A stretch of DNA of 64,000 nt, taken from positions 54,027-118,026 of the forward strand of contig NZ_FQVK01000011.1 in the NCBI RefSeq assembly GCF_900129345.1. Direction: 5' to 3'. This DNA is from Ruegeria intermedia (lineage in GTDB: Bacteria; Pseudomonadota; Alphaproteobacteria; Rhodobacterales; Rhodobacteraceae). A program made the position numbers and the translations under genes. Under the pieces are notes generated by a model. That model saw nothing but the letters and a program-made list of their open reading frames with translations, was not told the origin of the DNA and made no database searches. This document shows positions 1 to 9,426 of this stretch, in pieces (within the stretch, counting starts at the first letter, position 1; each line of letters opens with the position of its first letter).

Positions 1-610
1 GGGGCAGGGCGCCCGCCACGACCTTGCCCGACAGGTCCCGAACCGTGGCAATGCCGCGCAACGCGCCGCGCTGGGTGATGCAGACCGACGAAATGCCCCG
101 GTCGCGCATCAGGCACGCGGCGTCCTGAACGCTCGTTTCCGGGGTGCAGGTGGCCGGCTTGCGCGCCATCAGAGTCTCGACCCGCGTGGTGGCCAGCGAT
201 TGCTGTTCGGGCCGCGCCGGGCGGGCCCGGTTGAAGAATTTGGCGACAACGACGTGACGCTTGAGCAGATCGGAAAACAGGTCGGAGGGGATGATCAGCA
301 GAACCGAGGGCGCGTCAGCCGTGGCCGTGGTCACCGCGCGCCCGTCGCGCATCAGACCACGCTCGCCGAACGAGTTGCGCAGGCCCAGATGGGAAACAAC
401 CGCGCCGTTTTCGTCGGTGATCTCGACCTGGCCTTCGTAGATGATGAACAGGCCGGGCAACCGCGTGCCGCGGTGATAGATGACGGTGCCCTTTGCGATC
501 TCGCGCGCTTCGATCCGGGCGGCGATGTCGGCCAGTTCCTCGACCGGCAGCGCGTCGTAGGGGTGCACGGATTTCAGGAATCGGGTGATCTGATCAGGTG
601 AAAGCGCCAT
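1..610 (-). CDS. cNMP-binding / CBS / DUF294 signalling protein, 3' end outside the window
   Basis: The protein reads MALSPDQITRFLK from an ATG at 610 and is cut by the window edge after about 203 residues. Residues 15-125 form a cyclic-nucleotide-binding fold (GTVIYHRGTRLPGLFIIYEGQVEI, then FGERGLMRDGRAVTTATA). A CBS domain begins near 145 (VETLMARKPATCTPETSVQDAACLM). In the known family a second CBS and a DUF294 nucleotidyltransferase domain follow. Such proteins sit beside VC_2705-type symporters, as here, where the symporter gene ends 108 bases upstream on the same strand. A hairpin with a short T-run lies between the two, so the gene may be partly uncoupled. Its role is inferred: sensing adenylates or a cyclic nucleotide to control acetate-type uptake. 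The Shine-Dalgarno is weak. Confidence 0.85.
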   Translation of the reverse strand, partial: MALSPDQITRFLKSVHPYDALPVEELADIAARIEAREIAKGTVIYHRGTRLPGLFIIYEGQVEITDENGAVVSHLGLRNSFGERGLMRDGRAVTTATADAPSVLLIIPSDLFSDLLKRHVVVAKFFNRARPARPEQQSLATTRVETLMARKPATCTPETSVQDAACLMRDRGISSVCITQRGALRGIATVRDLSGKVVAGALP

Positions 611-633
611 GGGTTCGCCCGTTCGCTTGAATG

Positions 634-668
634 AAAAGCCCCGCCCGGGGTTCAGCCGGGCGGGAAAA
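634..668 (-). terminator. Hairpin terminator after the symporter gene
   Basis: On the minus strand CCCGCCCGG pairs with CCGGGCGGG (656-664 with 640-648) across a 7-base loop and is followed by GCTTTTC. It lies downstream of the symporter stop and upstream of the cNMP/CBS gene. The short T-run suggests partial termination. Confidence 0.6.
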
Positions 669-718
669 GTTGGTCGAGGGAAACGGCCCGTGATGGATCA
701 TCGCGGACCGCATCCGGC

Positions 719-2503
719 TCAGTGGTCCTGAGCCGCGCCCGCACCACGGGGAATGCGCACGCTTTCGACCAGATCCTTGATCTCCTGCGGGGTTTCCTTG
801 GTCATGCCGGCCACCACATAGGCGACGGCGAAGTTGACCATGGCGCCGATCGCACCGAACGAGGTCGATTTGATCGGACCCAGCAGCGGGTCTGCATCGG
901 TGAACGAGTTGGTGCCCGGAATGAACAGCCAGCCCTTGTGCAGGAAGATGTAGACCAGGGTGACGGTCAGACCAGCCAGCATGCCCGCGACCGCGCCGGT
1001 GTTGTTGATGCGGGTCGAGAAGATCCCCATCATCAGCGCCGGGAAGATCGAGGCCGCCGCCAGACCGAAGGCCAACGCCACGGTCTGCGCCGCAAAGCCC
1101 GGAGGGTTGAGGCCCAGATAGGTGGCAACCACGATGGCCACGGCCATTGCGATCCGCGCCGCCAGAAGCTCGCCCTTTTCCGAGATGTTCGGGTTGATCG
1201 AGCCCTTGATCAGGTCATGCGACACCGCCGACGAGATCGCCAGCAACAGGCCCGCAGCGGTCGACAGAGCCGCCGCCAGACCACCGGCCGCGACCAGACC
1301 GATCACCCAACCCGGCAGGTTGGCGATTTCGGGGTTGGCCAGAACCAGGATATCGCGGTTGAACTTGGTCAACTCGTTGCCGACCCAGCCTTTTTCTTCG
1401 GCAAGCGCCTGCATTTCGGCGTTCTGATCGTTGTAGTACTGGATCTTGCCGTCGCCGTTCTTGTCTTCCCAGTCCAGCAGGCCGGTTTTCTGCCATGTGG
1501 CCATCCAGTCATAGCGCGCGTCATTGTCGATCTGATCGACGGTGACGGCGCCGCCTTCGATGCCGCCGTTGGGCCACATCATGTCGGTGATGTTCAGACG
1601 GGCCATGGCGCCAACCGCGGGGGCGGTCAGGTACAGCAGCGCGATGAACACCAGCGCCCAACCGGCCGACCAGCGGGCGTCCGACACTTTGGGAACGGTG
1701 AAGAAGCGCATGATGACGTGGGGCAGGCCAGCGGTACCGATCATCAGCGACAGGGTGAACAGAACCATGTTCAGCGTGTTCGCGTGATGGGTCGTGTATT
1801 CGGCAAAGCCCAGCTCGGCCACGATGGCATCCAGCTTGGTCAGCAGCGGCTCACCGCCGGCGGTGTCTCCGAACAGGCCCAGGGCCGGGATCGGGTTGCC
1901 GGTCAGCTGCAGCGAGATGAAGATCGCAGGAATGGTGTATGCGGTGATCAGCACGCAGTATTGGGCGACCTGGGTGTAGGTCACGCCCTTCATGCCGCCG
2001 AACACCGCATAGGCGAACACGACGCCCGCGCCGATCAGCAGACCGGTGGTGTTCGACACCTCCAGGAACCGGCCAAAGGCCACGCCCACGCCGGTCATCT
2101 GGCCGATCACATAGGTGACCGAGGCCACGATCAGACAGATCACCGCCACGACGCGCGCGGTCTGGCTGTAGAAGCGATCGCCGATGAACTCGGACACGGT
2201 GAACTTGCCGAACTTGCGCAGATAGGGCGCAAGCAGCAGCGCCAGCAGCACGTAGCCGCCGGTCCAGCCCATCAGGAACGAGCTGTTGTCATAGCCGGTA
2301 AAGGCAATCAGGCCCGCCATCGAGATGAACGAAGCCGCCGACATCCAGTCAGCCGCCGTGGCCATGCCGTTGGTGACCGGGTGAACGCCGCGACCGGCGG
2401 CGTAGAATTCCGACGTGGACCCCGCGCGGGCCCAGATCGCGATGCCGATGTAGAGCGCGAACGACGCGCCCACGAACAGCAGGTTGATGGTAAACTGATC
2501 CAT
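719..2503 (-). CDS. Sodium:solute symporter, VC_2705 subfamily (acetate-type, ActP-like)
   Basis: This 594-residue multi-spanning protein has the solute:sodium symporter signature early on (FYAAGRGVHPVTNGMATAADWMSAASFI, residues 33-60), typical of the ActP/VC_2705 branch. The large subunit is normally made with a small DUF4212 partner, and that gene lies 15 bases upstream. The acs-adk genes upstream suggest acetate or another short-chain carboxylate as substrate (inference). An extra-membrane segment at about 303-395 is long and hydrophilic and carries DKNGDGKI at 347-354, an EF-hand-like calcium loop. The start at 2503 follows the DUF4212 stop closely with a GGGGACA ribosome site. Confidence 0.92.
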   Translation of the reverse strand: MDQFTINLLFVGASFALYIGIAIWARAGSTSEFYAAGRGVHPVTNGMATAADWMSAASFISMAGLIAFTGYDNSSFLMGWTGGYVLLALLLAPYLRKFGKFTVSEFIGDRFYSQTARVVAVICLIVASVTYVIGQMTGVGVAFGRFLEVSNTTGLLIGAGVVFAYAVFGGMKGVTYTQVAQYCVLITAYTIPAIFISLQLTGNPIPALGLFGDTAGGEPLLTKLDAIVAELGFAEYTTHHANTLNMVLFTLSLMIGTAGLPHVIMRFFTVPKVSDARWSAGWALVFIALLYLTAPAVGAMARLNITDMMWPNGGIEGGAVTVDQIDNDARYDWMATWQKTGLLDWEDKNGDGKIQYYNDQNAEMQALAEEKGWVGNELTKFNRDILVLANPEIANLPGWVIGLVAAGGLAAALSTAAGLLLAISSAVSHDLIKGSINPNISEKGELLAARIAMAVAIVVATYLGLNPPGFAAQTVALAFGLAAASIFPALMMGIFSTRINNTGAVAGMLAGLTVTLVYIFLHKGWLFIPGTNSFTDADPLLGPIKSTSFGAIGAMVNFAVAYVVAGMTKETPQEIKDLVESVRIPRGAGAAQDH

Positions 2504-2518
2504 TGTCCCCTGGCTCCC

Positions 2519-2803
2519 TTATTCTTCGTCGACGCCGTATTCGGCATCCAGTTTGTTCATGCGCCAGGCGTAGAAGAAGATCAGCGCCAGAAAGACCAGG
2601 ATCGAGCCTTGCTGCGCGAACCAGAAGCCCAGATCGGTACCGCCGACGGCGATGCCCGACAGCATCGGGCGCAGCAGAATGCCGAACCCGAACGACACCA
2701 GCGCCCAGATGACCAGGCTGATGTAGATGAGACGCAGGTTTGCCTGCCAATAGCCCTTGCCGGCTTCGGCAGTCTGCGCGGAGTTTGTTGAATGATCCGC
2801 CAT
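2519..2803 (-). CDS. DUF4212 small subunit of sodium/solute symporter
   Basis: The protein has 94 residues and starts MADHSTNSAQTAEAGKGYWQANLRLIYISL. The ATG at 2803 is chosen because an excellent AGGAGG site lies at 2811-2816; the longer open frame upstream has no support. Two transmembrane helices (about 24-48 and 58-80) are separated by LRPMLSGIAVGG, the layout of the DUF4212/TIGR03647 family. The family is almost always encoded just before the VC_2705-type symporter and is regarded as its small subunit. Here the symporter ATG follows 15 bases after the stop. Confidence 0.93.
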   Translation of the reverse strand: MADHSTNSAQTAEAGKGYWQANLRLIYISLVIWALVSFGFGILLRPMLSGIAVGGTDLGFWFAQQGSILVFLALIFFYAWRMNKLDAEYGVDEE

Positions 2804-2973
2804 TGCGGTTTCCTCCTTGCTTCCTCCTGGGTGGTCCGTTGCCCTTGTCCTCCGAAACGCCGGGCCACCCTTCGATTGGGCCTGACCGCCGGGGGCGGCG
2901 GCAGGCAAAGCTCCTCTGGTCCGCCAGGGCGGTTCCAGTGAAGAAACGTAATTTGGGGGCTTGCCTGTCCCCT

Positions 2974-3660
2974 TTAGCGCATCGCCTCCCCCACGATGCC
3001 TTCCAGACCGCGGGCGATCTCGTCGATCTGACCCATGGCATTCAGCCGCTTCAACACGCCCTGACGCTGGTAGTAGTCGATCAGGGGCGCGGTCTGTTCG
3101 TGATAGGCCGCCAGCCGCGAGGCGACGGTTTCCGCGTTGTCGTCGGCACGCCGGCTGAAGGCAGTGCCGCCGCACTTGTCGCAGACGCCTTCGACCTTTG
3201 GCTGCTTGAACTGGTCGTGATAGCCCTCGCCGCAATTGGCGCAGGTATAGCGGCCGGCGATCCGGGCCACCATCTCGGCGTCTTCCACGTCGAGGCTGAT
3301 GGCGGCGTTCACCTTCTGACCGTTTTCCGACAGCAGTTTGTCCAGCGCCTCGGCCTGCACCGTGGTGCGCGGAAACCCGTCAAGGATGACGCCGCGCGCG
3401 CAGTCGGGCTCGGCCAGGCGGTCGCGCAGGATCGCGATGACGATGTCGTCACTGACCAGGCCACCGGCCTCCATCACCGCCTTGGCGGCTTTGCCGGCCT
3501 CGGTTCCGGCGGCCACGGCGGCGCGCAGCAGGTCGCCGGTGCTCAGTTGCACCAGACCGAATTTTTCCTCGAGCATGCGCGCCTGCGTGCCCTTCCCGGC
3601 GCCCGGAGGGCCGAGAAGGATCAGGACGGCGGGCTTGGTGATCGTATCAGCCTGCATCAC
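2974..3660 (-). CDS. adk: Adenylate kinase, zinc-lid form
   Basis: The 228-residue enzyme interconverts ATP + AMP and 2 ADP in the cytoplasm. The P-loop GPPGAGKGT is at 17-25, the AMP-site motif DGFPRT near 94-99, and the lid has four cysteines (140, 143, 160, 163) as in zinc-stabilised long adenylate kinases. The ATG at 3660 lies 4 bases after the acs stop, so translation is probably coupled; a second ATG one codon later is possible. Adenylate kinase usually sits after secY in the ribosomal-protein operon, so this may be a second copy placed to recycle the AMP released by Acs (inference). About 170 bases without a gene separate it from the DUF4212 gene. Confidence 0.95.
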   Translation of the reverse strand: MMQADTITKPAVLILLGPPGAGKGTQARMLEEKFGLVQLSTGDLLRAAVAAGTEAGKAAKAVMEAGGLVSDDIVIAILRDRLAEPDCARGVILDGFPRTTVQAEALDKLLSENGQKVNAAISLDVEDAEMVARIAGRYTCANCGEGYHDQFKQPKVEGVCDKCGGTAFSRRADDNAETVASRLAAYHEQTAPLIDYYQRQGVLKRLNAMGQIDEIARGLEGIVGEAMR

Positions 3661-3664
3661 GCCC

Positions 3665-5629
<1,965 letters not shown>

Positions 5630-6058
5630 ACTGAGGCTCCTCCCTCTGACTGGATTTCGTGCGGATCAGAATTGCCCGATCTCTGGGCAGTGTCGATCCA
5701 GTTCCTCCCTTGGCGGGATAATACGGAATCGGGAAAAGAAAGAAATAAATTGCCGTAATCGCAGGATTTGTTTGTAAACAATTTTCTGAGAGCAGTCGAA
5801 ACGTGTAAAGTTTGGGTTGACCTTCCAGGTCGAAGAGCGTGAAAAACAACAAGATGTGTCCAGTGACTTTGTAAATGAGCCCATTGTGCAGTCTCTTCCC
5901 GCCATGGGGTCGCCTGCACAGGCGCATTTCCCGCACGGCGTGTCCATGGCCTGACAGCCGAGGTGCAGGCCGGATCGGGGGCTTGGCACATTCGCATGTT
6001 GGCGCTAGCTTGACCCCCAAGCGCCCCGGGAGGGGGTGTGCCAAAGGGAGAGATCATA
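5630..6058. promoter_or_regulatory. Divergent regulatory region between acs and dctP
   Basis: No convincing gene lies in these 429 bases. The middle (about 5710-5870) is clearly richer in A/T than its surroundings, as expected for promoters. Two inverted repeats stand out: TTGTTT-GT-AAACAA at 5768-5781 and GACCT-TCC-AGGTC at 5819-5831. The dctP ribosome site AAGGGAGAG is at 6043-6051. No regulator gene is adjacent, so the binding proteins are unknown. Confidence 0.6.
5768..5781. promoter_or_regulatory. Palindromic operator candidate TTGTTTGTAAACAA
   Basis: Perfect 6+6 palindrome with a 2-base centre, in the AT-rich part of the acs/dctP intergenic region, about 140 bases before acs. The motif does not match a regulator site I can name. 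Confidence 0.4.
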
Positions 6059-7075
6059 ATGAACAAGATGTTGAGCGGCGCAGCGATCGCCGCCCTGGCC
6101 GTGTCTTTCGTGACCGAAGCGGCGGCGACGGAATGGAACGCCTCGGTCTGGGGCAAGCGCCGCGCCTTCACCGAACATGTGGAAAAGCTGGCCGAACTGG
6201 TCAGCGAGAAAACCGACGGCGCCTTCACCATCAACGTCAGCTATGGCGGCCTGTCCAAACCCAAGGAAAACCTGGATGGGATCGAGATCGGCGCCTTCGA
6301 GATGGCCCAGTTCTGCGCAGGTTATCACCGCGACAAGAACCGCGCGATCACGGTGCTGGAACTGCCGTTCCTGGGCGTGAACACGCTGGACGAAGAAGTC
6401 GCGGTCAGCCACGCGGTGTACGCGCACCCTGCGGTGCAGGAAGAAATGGCACAGTGGAATGCGCGTATCCTCATGACTTCGCCGATGCCGCAGTACAATC
6501 TGGTCGGCAAGGGCGAGCCGCGCGACGAGCTGTCGGAGTTCGAAGGCATGCGCGTGCGCGCGACCGGCGGCATCGGCAAGGCGTTCGAAGCGGTGGGCGC
6601 GGTGCCCACGTCGGTTCCGGCCACCGAGGCCTACAACGCTATGCAGTCCGGCGTCGTCGATACCGTGGCTTTCGCCCAGCATGCGCATCTGTCCTTCGGC
6701 ACCATCAACGAGGCCGATTGGTGGACCGCGAACCTGAACCCCGGCACGGTGAATTGCCCGGTCGTGGTGAATATCGACGCCTACGAGGCGCTGCCGCCGG
6801 AACACCGCGAGGCGCTGGACAGCTCGATCGACGAAGCCATCGCGCATTACCTTGCCAACTATGGCGAGCTGCTCAAGAAGTGGGACAGCGTTCTGGAAGA
6901 GAAGGGTGTGCAGAAGGTGATGATCGACGACGCGGTCCTGGCCGAGTTCCGCGCCAAGGCGGCCGACCCGATCCGCGAACAGTGGATCGCCGACATGTCG
7001 GCCCAGGGTCTTCCGGCGCAAGAGCTGTATGACCTGGTGCAATCCACGCTCAAGCAGCAGCGCGGCGGCAACTGA
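6059..7075 (+). CDS. dctP: TRAP transporter substrate-binding protein DctP
   Basis: The protein of 338 residues starts MNKMLSGAAIAALAVSFVTEAAA, a Sec signal peptide, and continues as a TRAP-type periplasmic binding protein (FAGMRVRATGG-like segment FEGMRVRATGG, then AYNAMQSGVVDTVAF). The ATG at 6059 is preferred over one at 6038 because AAGGGAGAG lies 7 bases before it and the signal peptide begins there. It captures a solute for DctQM; the ligand cannot be read from sequence, though the arginine that usually binds carboxylates is probably the one in MRVRATGG. A strong hairpin terminator follows, which would favour higher expression of the binding protein than of the membrane subunits. Confidence 0.9.
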   Translation: MNKMLSGAAIAALAVSFVTEAAATEWNASVWGKRRAFTEHVEKLAELVSEKTDGAFTINVSYGGLSKPKENLDGIEIGAFEMAQFCAGYHRDKNRAITVLELPFLGVNTLDEEVAVSHAVYAHPAVQEEMAQWNARILMTSPMPQYNLVGKGEPRDELSEFEGMRVRATGGIGKAFEAVGAVPTSVPATEAYNAMQSGVVDTVAFAQHAHLSFGTINEADWWTANLNPGTVNCPVVVNIDAYEALPPEHREALDSSIDEAIAHYLANYGELLKKWDSVLEEKGVQKVMIDDAVLAEFRAKAADPIREQWIADMSAQGLPAQELYDLVQSTLKQQRGGN

Positions 7076-7084
7076 CGCCACTGA

Positions 7085-7112
7085 CCGGGGGCGCATCGCC
7101 CCCGGTTTTTTT
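7085..7112 (+). terminator. Terminator/attenuator between dctP and dctQ
   Basis: CCGGGGGCG (7085-7093) pairs with CGCCCCCGG (7097-7105) around a 3-base loop and is followed by seven T. The next gene starts 20 bases later, so partial read-through is the likely design. Confidence 0.85.
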
Positions 7113-7131
7113 CCAGATAGGGGACGACCGG

Positions 7132-7761
7132 ATGGCAGGACAGGCCACGGTGCTGGAAGACGGCAGTCTGCTCAGCCGTCTTGATCGGCATTTGTTGAAA
7201 CTCGAACGGTTCCTGGCTTTGCTCAGCGGGCTGGCCGTTTTCGGATTGATGGTTCTGGCGGTGATTTCCGTCGGTGGTCGCAATGCGATCAATGCGCCGC
7301 TGCCGGGCTATGTCGACTGGATCGAACAGGCCATGCCGCTGATCGCCTTCCTTGGGATCTCGTTTGTGCAGCGCGAGGGCGGGCATATCCGTATGGACAT
7401 CGCTATCGCACGCCTGCACGGTCGGGCACTGTGGCTGTTCGAACTTGTCTCGGTCGTTCTGATCCTTTTGCTGATGGCCGCGTTGGTCTGGGGTAGTTGG
7501 GCACATTTCGACCGGTCCTTCGATCTCGGCGCCCCGATGTGGAGCCGCGACAGTTCAATCGACATCGGCATCCCGATCTGGCCCGCAAAGCTGTTGGCGC
7601 CCGTTGCGTTCTCCGTCCTTTGCCTGCGGCTGTGTCTGCAGATCTGGGGCTATGGGCGCGCCTTCGTGCTGGGCCTTGATGCGCCTGCGGCGGTTCCGAT
7701 GATTCAGGATGTGGCCGCGCAGGCCGCGGCCGAAGCCGAGCAGTTTGAGAAGCGGGACTGA
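7132..7761 (+). CDS. dctQ: TRAP transporter small permease DctQ
   Basis: The 209-residue protein has four predicted transmembrane helices (about 34-56, 67-84, 102-122 and 150-172) in the DctQ pattern, including the stretch NAPLPGYVDWIEQAMPLIAFLG before the second helix. DctQ forms the membrane complex with DctM and uses the sodium gradient. The ribosome site AGGGGAC is 6 bases before the ATG. The C-terminal tail is alanine/glutamate-rich and not conserved in the family. dctM follows after 3 bases. Confidence 0.88.
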   Translation: MAGQATVLEDGSLLSRLDRHLLKLERFLALLSGLAVFGLMVLAVISVGGRNAINAPLPGYVDWIEQAMPLIAFLGISFVQREGGHIRMDIAIARLHGRALWLFELVSVVLILLLMAALVWGSWAHFDRSFDLGAPMWSRDSSIDIGIPIWPAKLLAPVAFSVLCLRLCLQIWGYGRAFVLGLDAPAAVPMIQDVAAQAAAEAEQFEKRD

Positions 7762-7764
7762 CAC

Positions 7765-9168
7765 ATGGACACGATTGACATCGGCCTCTGGGTCACGGGC
7801 GGTCTGCTGGTTCTGGTGGTTGCCGGAATGCGTGTGGCCTTCGCCGCCGGTTTGGCGGGGCTTGTCGGGTTGGTTTGGGTCTTCTGGGCCAAGTTCGGCT
7901 ATGATCCGGACCGGTTCGGCAAGGCGCTGACCGTCGCGGTCAAGACGGCCGGACAGGTGCCGCATTCCAAAGTGGCGTCGCACACGCTCAGCCTGATCCC
8001 TACCTTCATCCTGATCGGATACCTCGCCTACTACGCAGGGTTGACGCGTTCCCTGTTCGAGGCCGCCAAGCGCTGGATCGCCTGGGTGCCCGGCGGTCTG
8101 GCGGTGTCCACGGTCTTTGCCACCGCGGGTTTCGCTGCGGTATCGGGGGCTTCGGTGGCCACCTCGGCCGTATTCGCGCGCATCGCCATCCCCGAGATGC
8201 TGGAGGTCGGTTACAATAAACGTTTCGCGGCCGGCGTGGTGGCTGCCGGTGGAACGTTAGCATCGCTGATCCCGCCTTCGGCGATCCTGGTGATCTATGC
8301 AATCATCGTCGAACAGGACGTGGGCAAACTGCTCTTGGCCGGCTTCATTCCCGGAGCCTTCTCGGCCCTGGTCTACGGGATGTTGATCGTCGGCATCGCG
8401 ATGGTTTTCAAGTCGGTCGGGCCTCCGGTAACGGGTTTCACCTGGAAGCAACGCTTTGCGGCGTTGCCGGGGGCCTTGCCGATCGTAGCAGTGGTCCTGA
8501 TCATCATCTGCTTCGTCTACAACCCGTTCGGCGAAAAGGCGTGGGGAACACCGACCGAGGGCGGAGCCATCGGCGCATTCATCGTGTTCTGCTTCGCGGT
8601 TTTCAACGGCATGCGCTGGCAGCAACTGAAATCAGCGCTGCTGGAAACCGCCAAGCTGACGGCGATGATCTTCACGATCATCTGGGGTGTTCTGATCTAT
8701 GTCCGGTTCCTTGGTTTTGCCGATCTGCCCGGCGCGTTCTCCGATTGGATCACGTCCTTGCACATGTCGCCCATGCTGATCCTGATCTGCATTTTGCTGG
8801 CTTACGCCGTGCTGGGCATGTTCATGGACGCGATCGGGATGCTCCTGCTGACACTGCCGGTTGTCTACCCGGCGGTCATGGCCCTGAACGGCGGAGAAGC
8901 GGTAAGCGCGGTCGACAGCACATTCGGCATGTCCGGACCGATGTGCGCGATCTGGTTCGGCATCTTGGTGGTCAAGATGGCCGAGTTCTGCCTGATCACC
9001 CCGCCAATCGGGTTGAACTGTTTCGTGGTGGCCGGTGTGCGCCCGGACCTGAGTGTTCAGGACGTGTTCAAGGGCGTGGCGCCGTTTTTTGTGGCCGATG
9101 CGGTCACGATAGCACTGCTGGTCGCGTTTCCGGCAATCGTTCTCTACTTGCCCTCTCTTGCCGGCTAG
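7765..9168 (+). CDS. dctM: TRAP transporter large permease DctM
   Basis: The 467-residue protein has about 12 hydrophobic segments and the hallmarks of DctM: LIPTFILIGYLAYYAG, TAGFAAVSGASVATSAV, GTLASLIPPSAILVIYA and the C-terminal LITPPIGLNCFVVAG. It is the transport channel of the sodium-driven TRAP system. Its start overlaps the end of dctQ closely, indicating coupled translation. The gene ends at a dispersed hairpin repeat that probably terminates the transcript. Confidence 0.93.
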   Translation: MDTIDIGLWVTGGLLVLVVAGMRVAFAAGLAGLVGLVWVFWAKFGYDPDRFGKALTVAVKTAGQVPHSKVASHTLSLIPTFILIGYLAYYAGLTRSLFEAAKRWIAWVPGGLAVSTVFATAGFAAVSGASVATSAVFARIAIPEMLEVGYNKRFAAGVVAAGGTLASLIPPSAILVIYAIIVEQDVGKLLLAGFIPGAFSALVYGMLIVGIAMVFKSVGPPVTGFTWKQRFAALPGALPIVAVVLIIICFVYNPFGEKAWGTPTEGGAIGAFIVFCFAVFNGMRWQQLKSALLETAKLTAMIFTIIWGVLIYVRFLGFADLPGAFSDWITSLHMSPMLILICILLAYAVLGMFMDAIGMLLLTLPVVYPAVMALNGGEAVSAVDSTFGMSGPMCAIWFGILVVKMAEFCLITPPIGLNCFVVAGVRPDLSVQDVFKGVAPFFVADAVTIALLVAFPAIVLYLPSLAG

Positions 9169-9202
9169 GGGGCTGCTGACTCAGCGGCGACTGACTGTAT
9201 GT

Positions 9203-9246
9203 GCGAGGCTCTGCCTCGCGCTCCGGGATATTTTGGGCCAGATGAA
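9203..9246 (+). repeat. Dispersed hairpin/CCGGGATATTT element, copy A
   Basis: A hairpin GCGAGGC-TCT-GCCTCGC (9203-9219) is followed after 3 bases by the conserved block at 9223-9246 beginning CCGGGATATTTTGGGCC. Reading on the plus strand it lies 35 bases after the dctM stop, the arrangement of a hairpin plus T-rich terminator. The same block occurs at 9335-9358 (minus) and 55579-55602 (minus). Confidence 0.8.
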
Positions 9247-9334
9247 GTTTGCGGTTTATCAGTCCACACATTTCCCACCTTTAGCGCGGACGGAAAGGGA
9301 TGGAGTATCGGCATTCCATTCGAGTGCGAGACTT

Positions 9335-9392
9335 TTCATCTGGCCAGAAATATCCCGGGGGGATCGTCGAAGGCGATGGGGGCAGAGCCCCC
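9335..9392 (-). repeat. Dispersed hairpin/CCGGGATATTT element, copy B
   Basis: On the minus strand a GGGGGC-TCT-GCCCCC hairpin (9392-9378) precedes the conserved block (9358-9335, starting CCGGGATATTTCTGGCC). It lies downstream of the ornithine cyclodeaminase gene, which ends at 9427, so orientation relative to the preceding gene is the same as in copy A. Copies A and B face each other in a 258-base gap between convergent genes that holds nothing else I recognise. Confidence 0.75.
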
Positions 9393-9426
9393 GCTCAGCC
9401 CGCCGGCGAGACTGCGGCAAGGGGCT

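Noticed and set aside
722..2791. Long plus-strand open frame (689 codons) across the symporter region
   Set aside because: It is exactly antisense to the symporter and DUF4212 genes; arginine/histidine/glycine-rich composition without motifs is the usual artefact of high-GC codon bias.
6005..7096. Minus-strand frame of 363 codons opposite dctP
   Set aside because: Antisense shadow of the clear TRAP binding protein with signal peptide and ribosome site.
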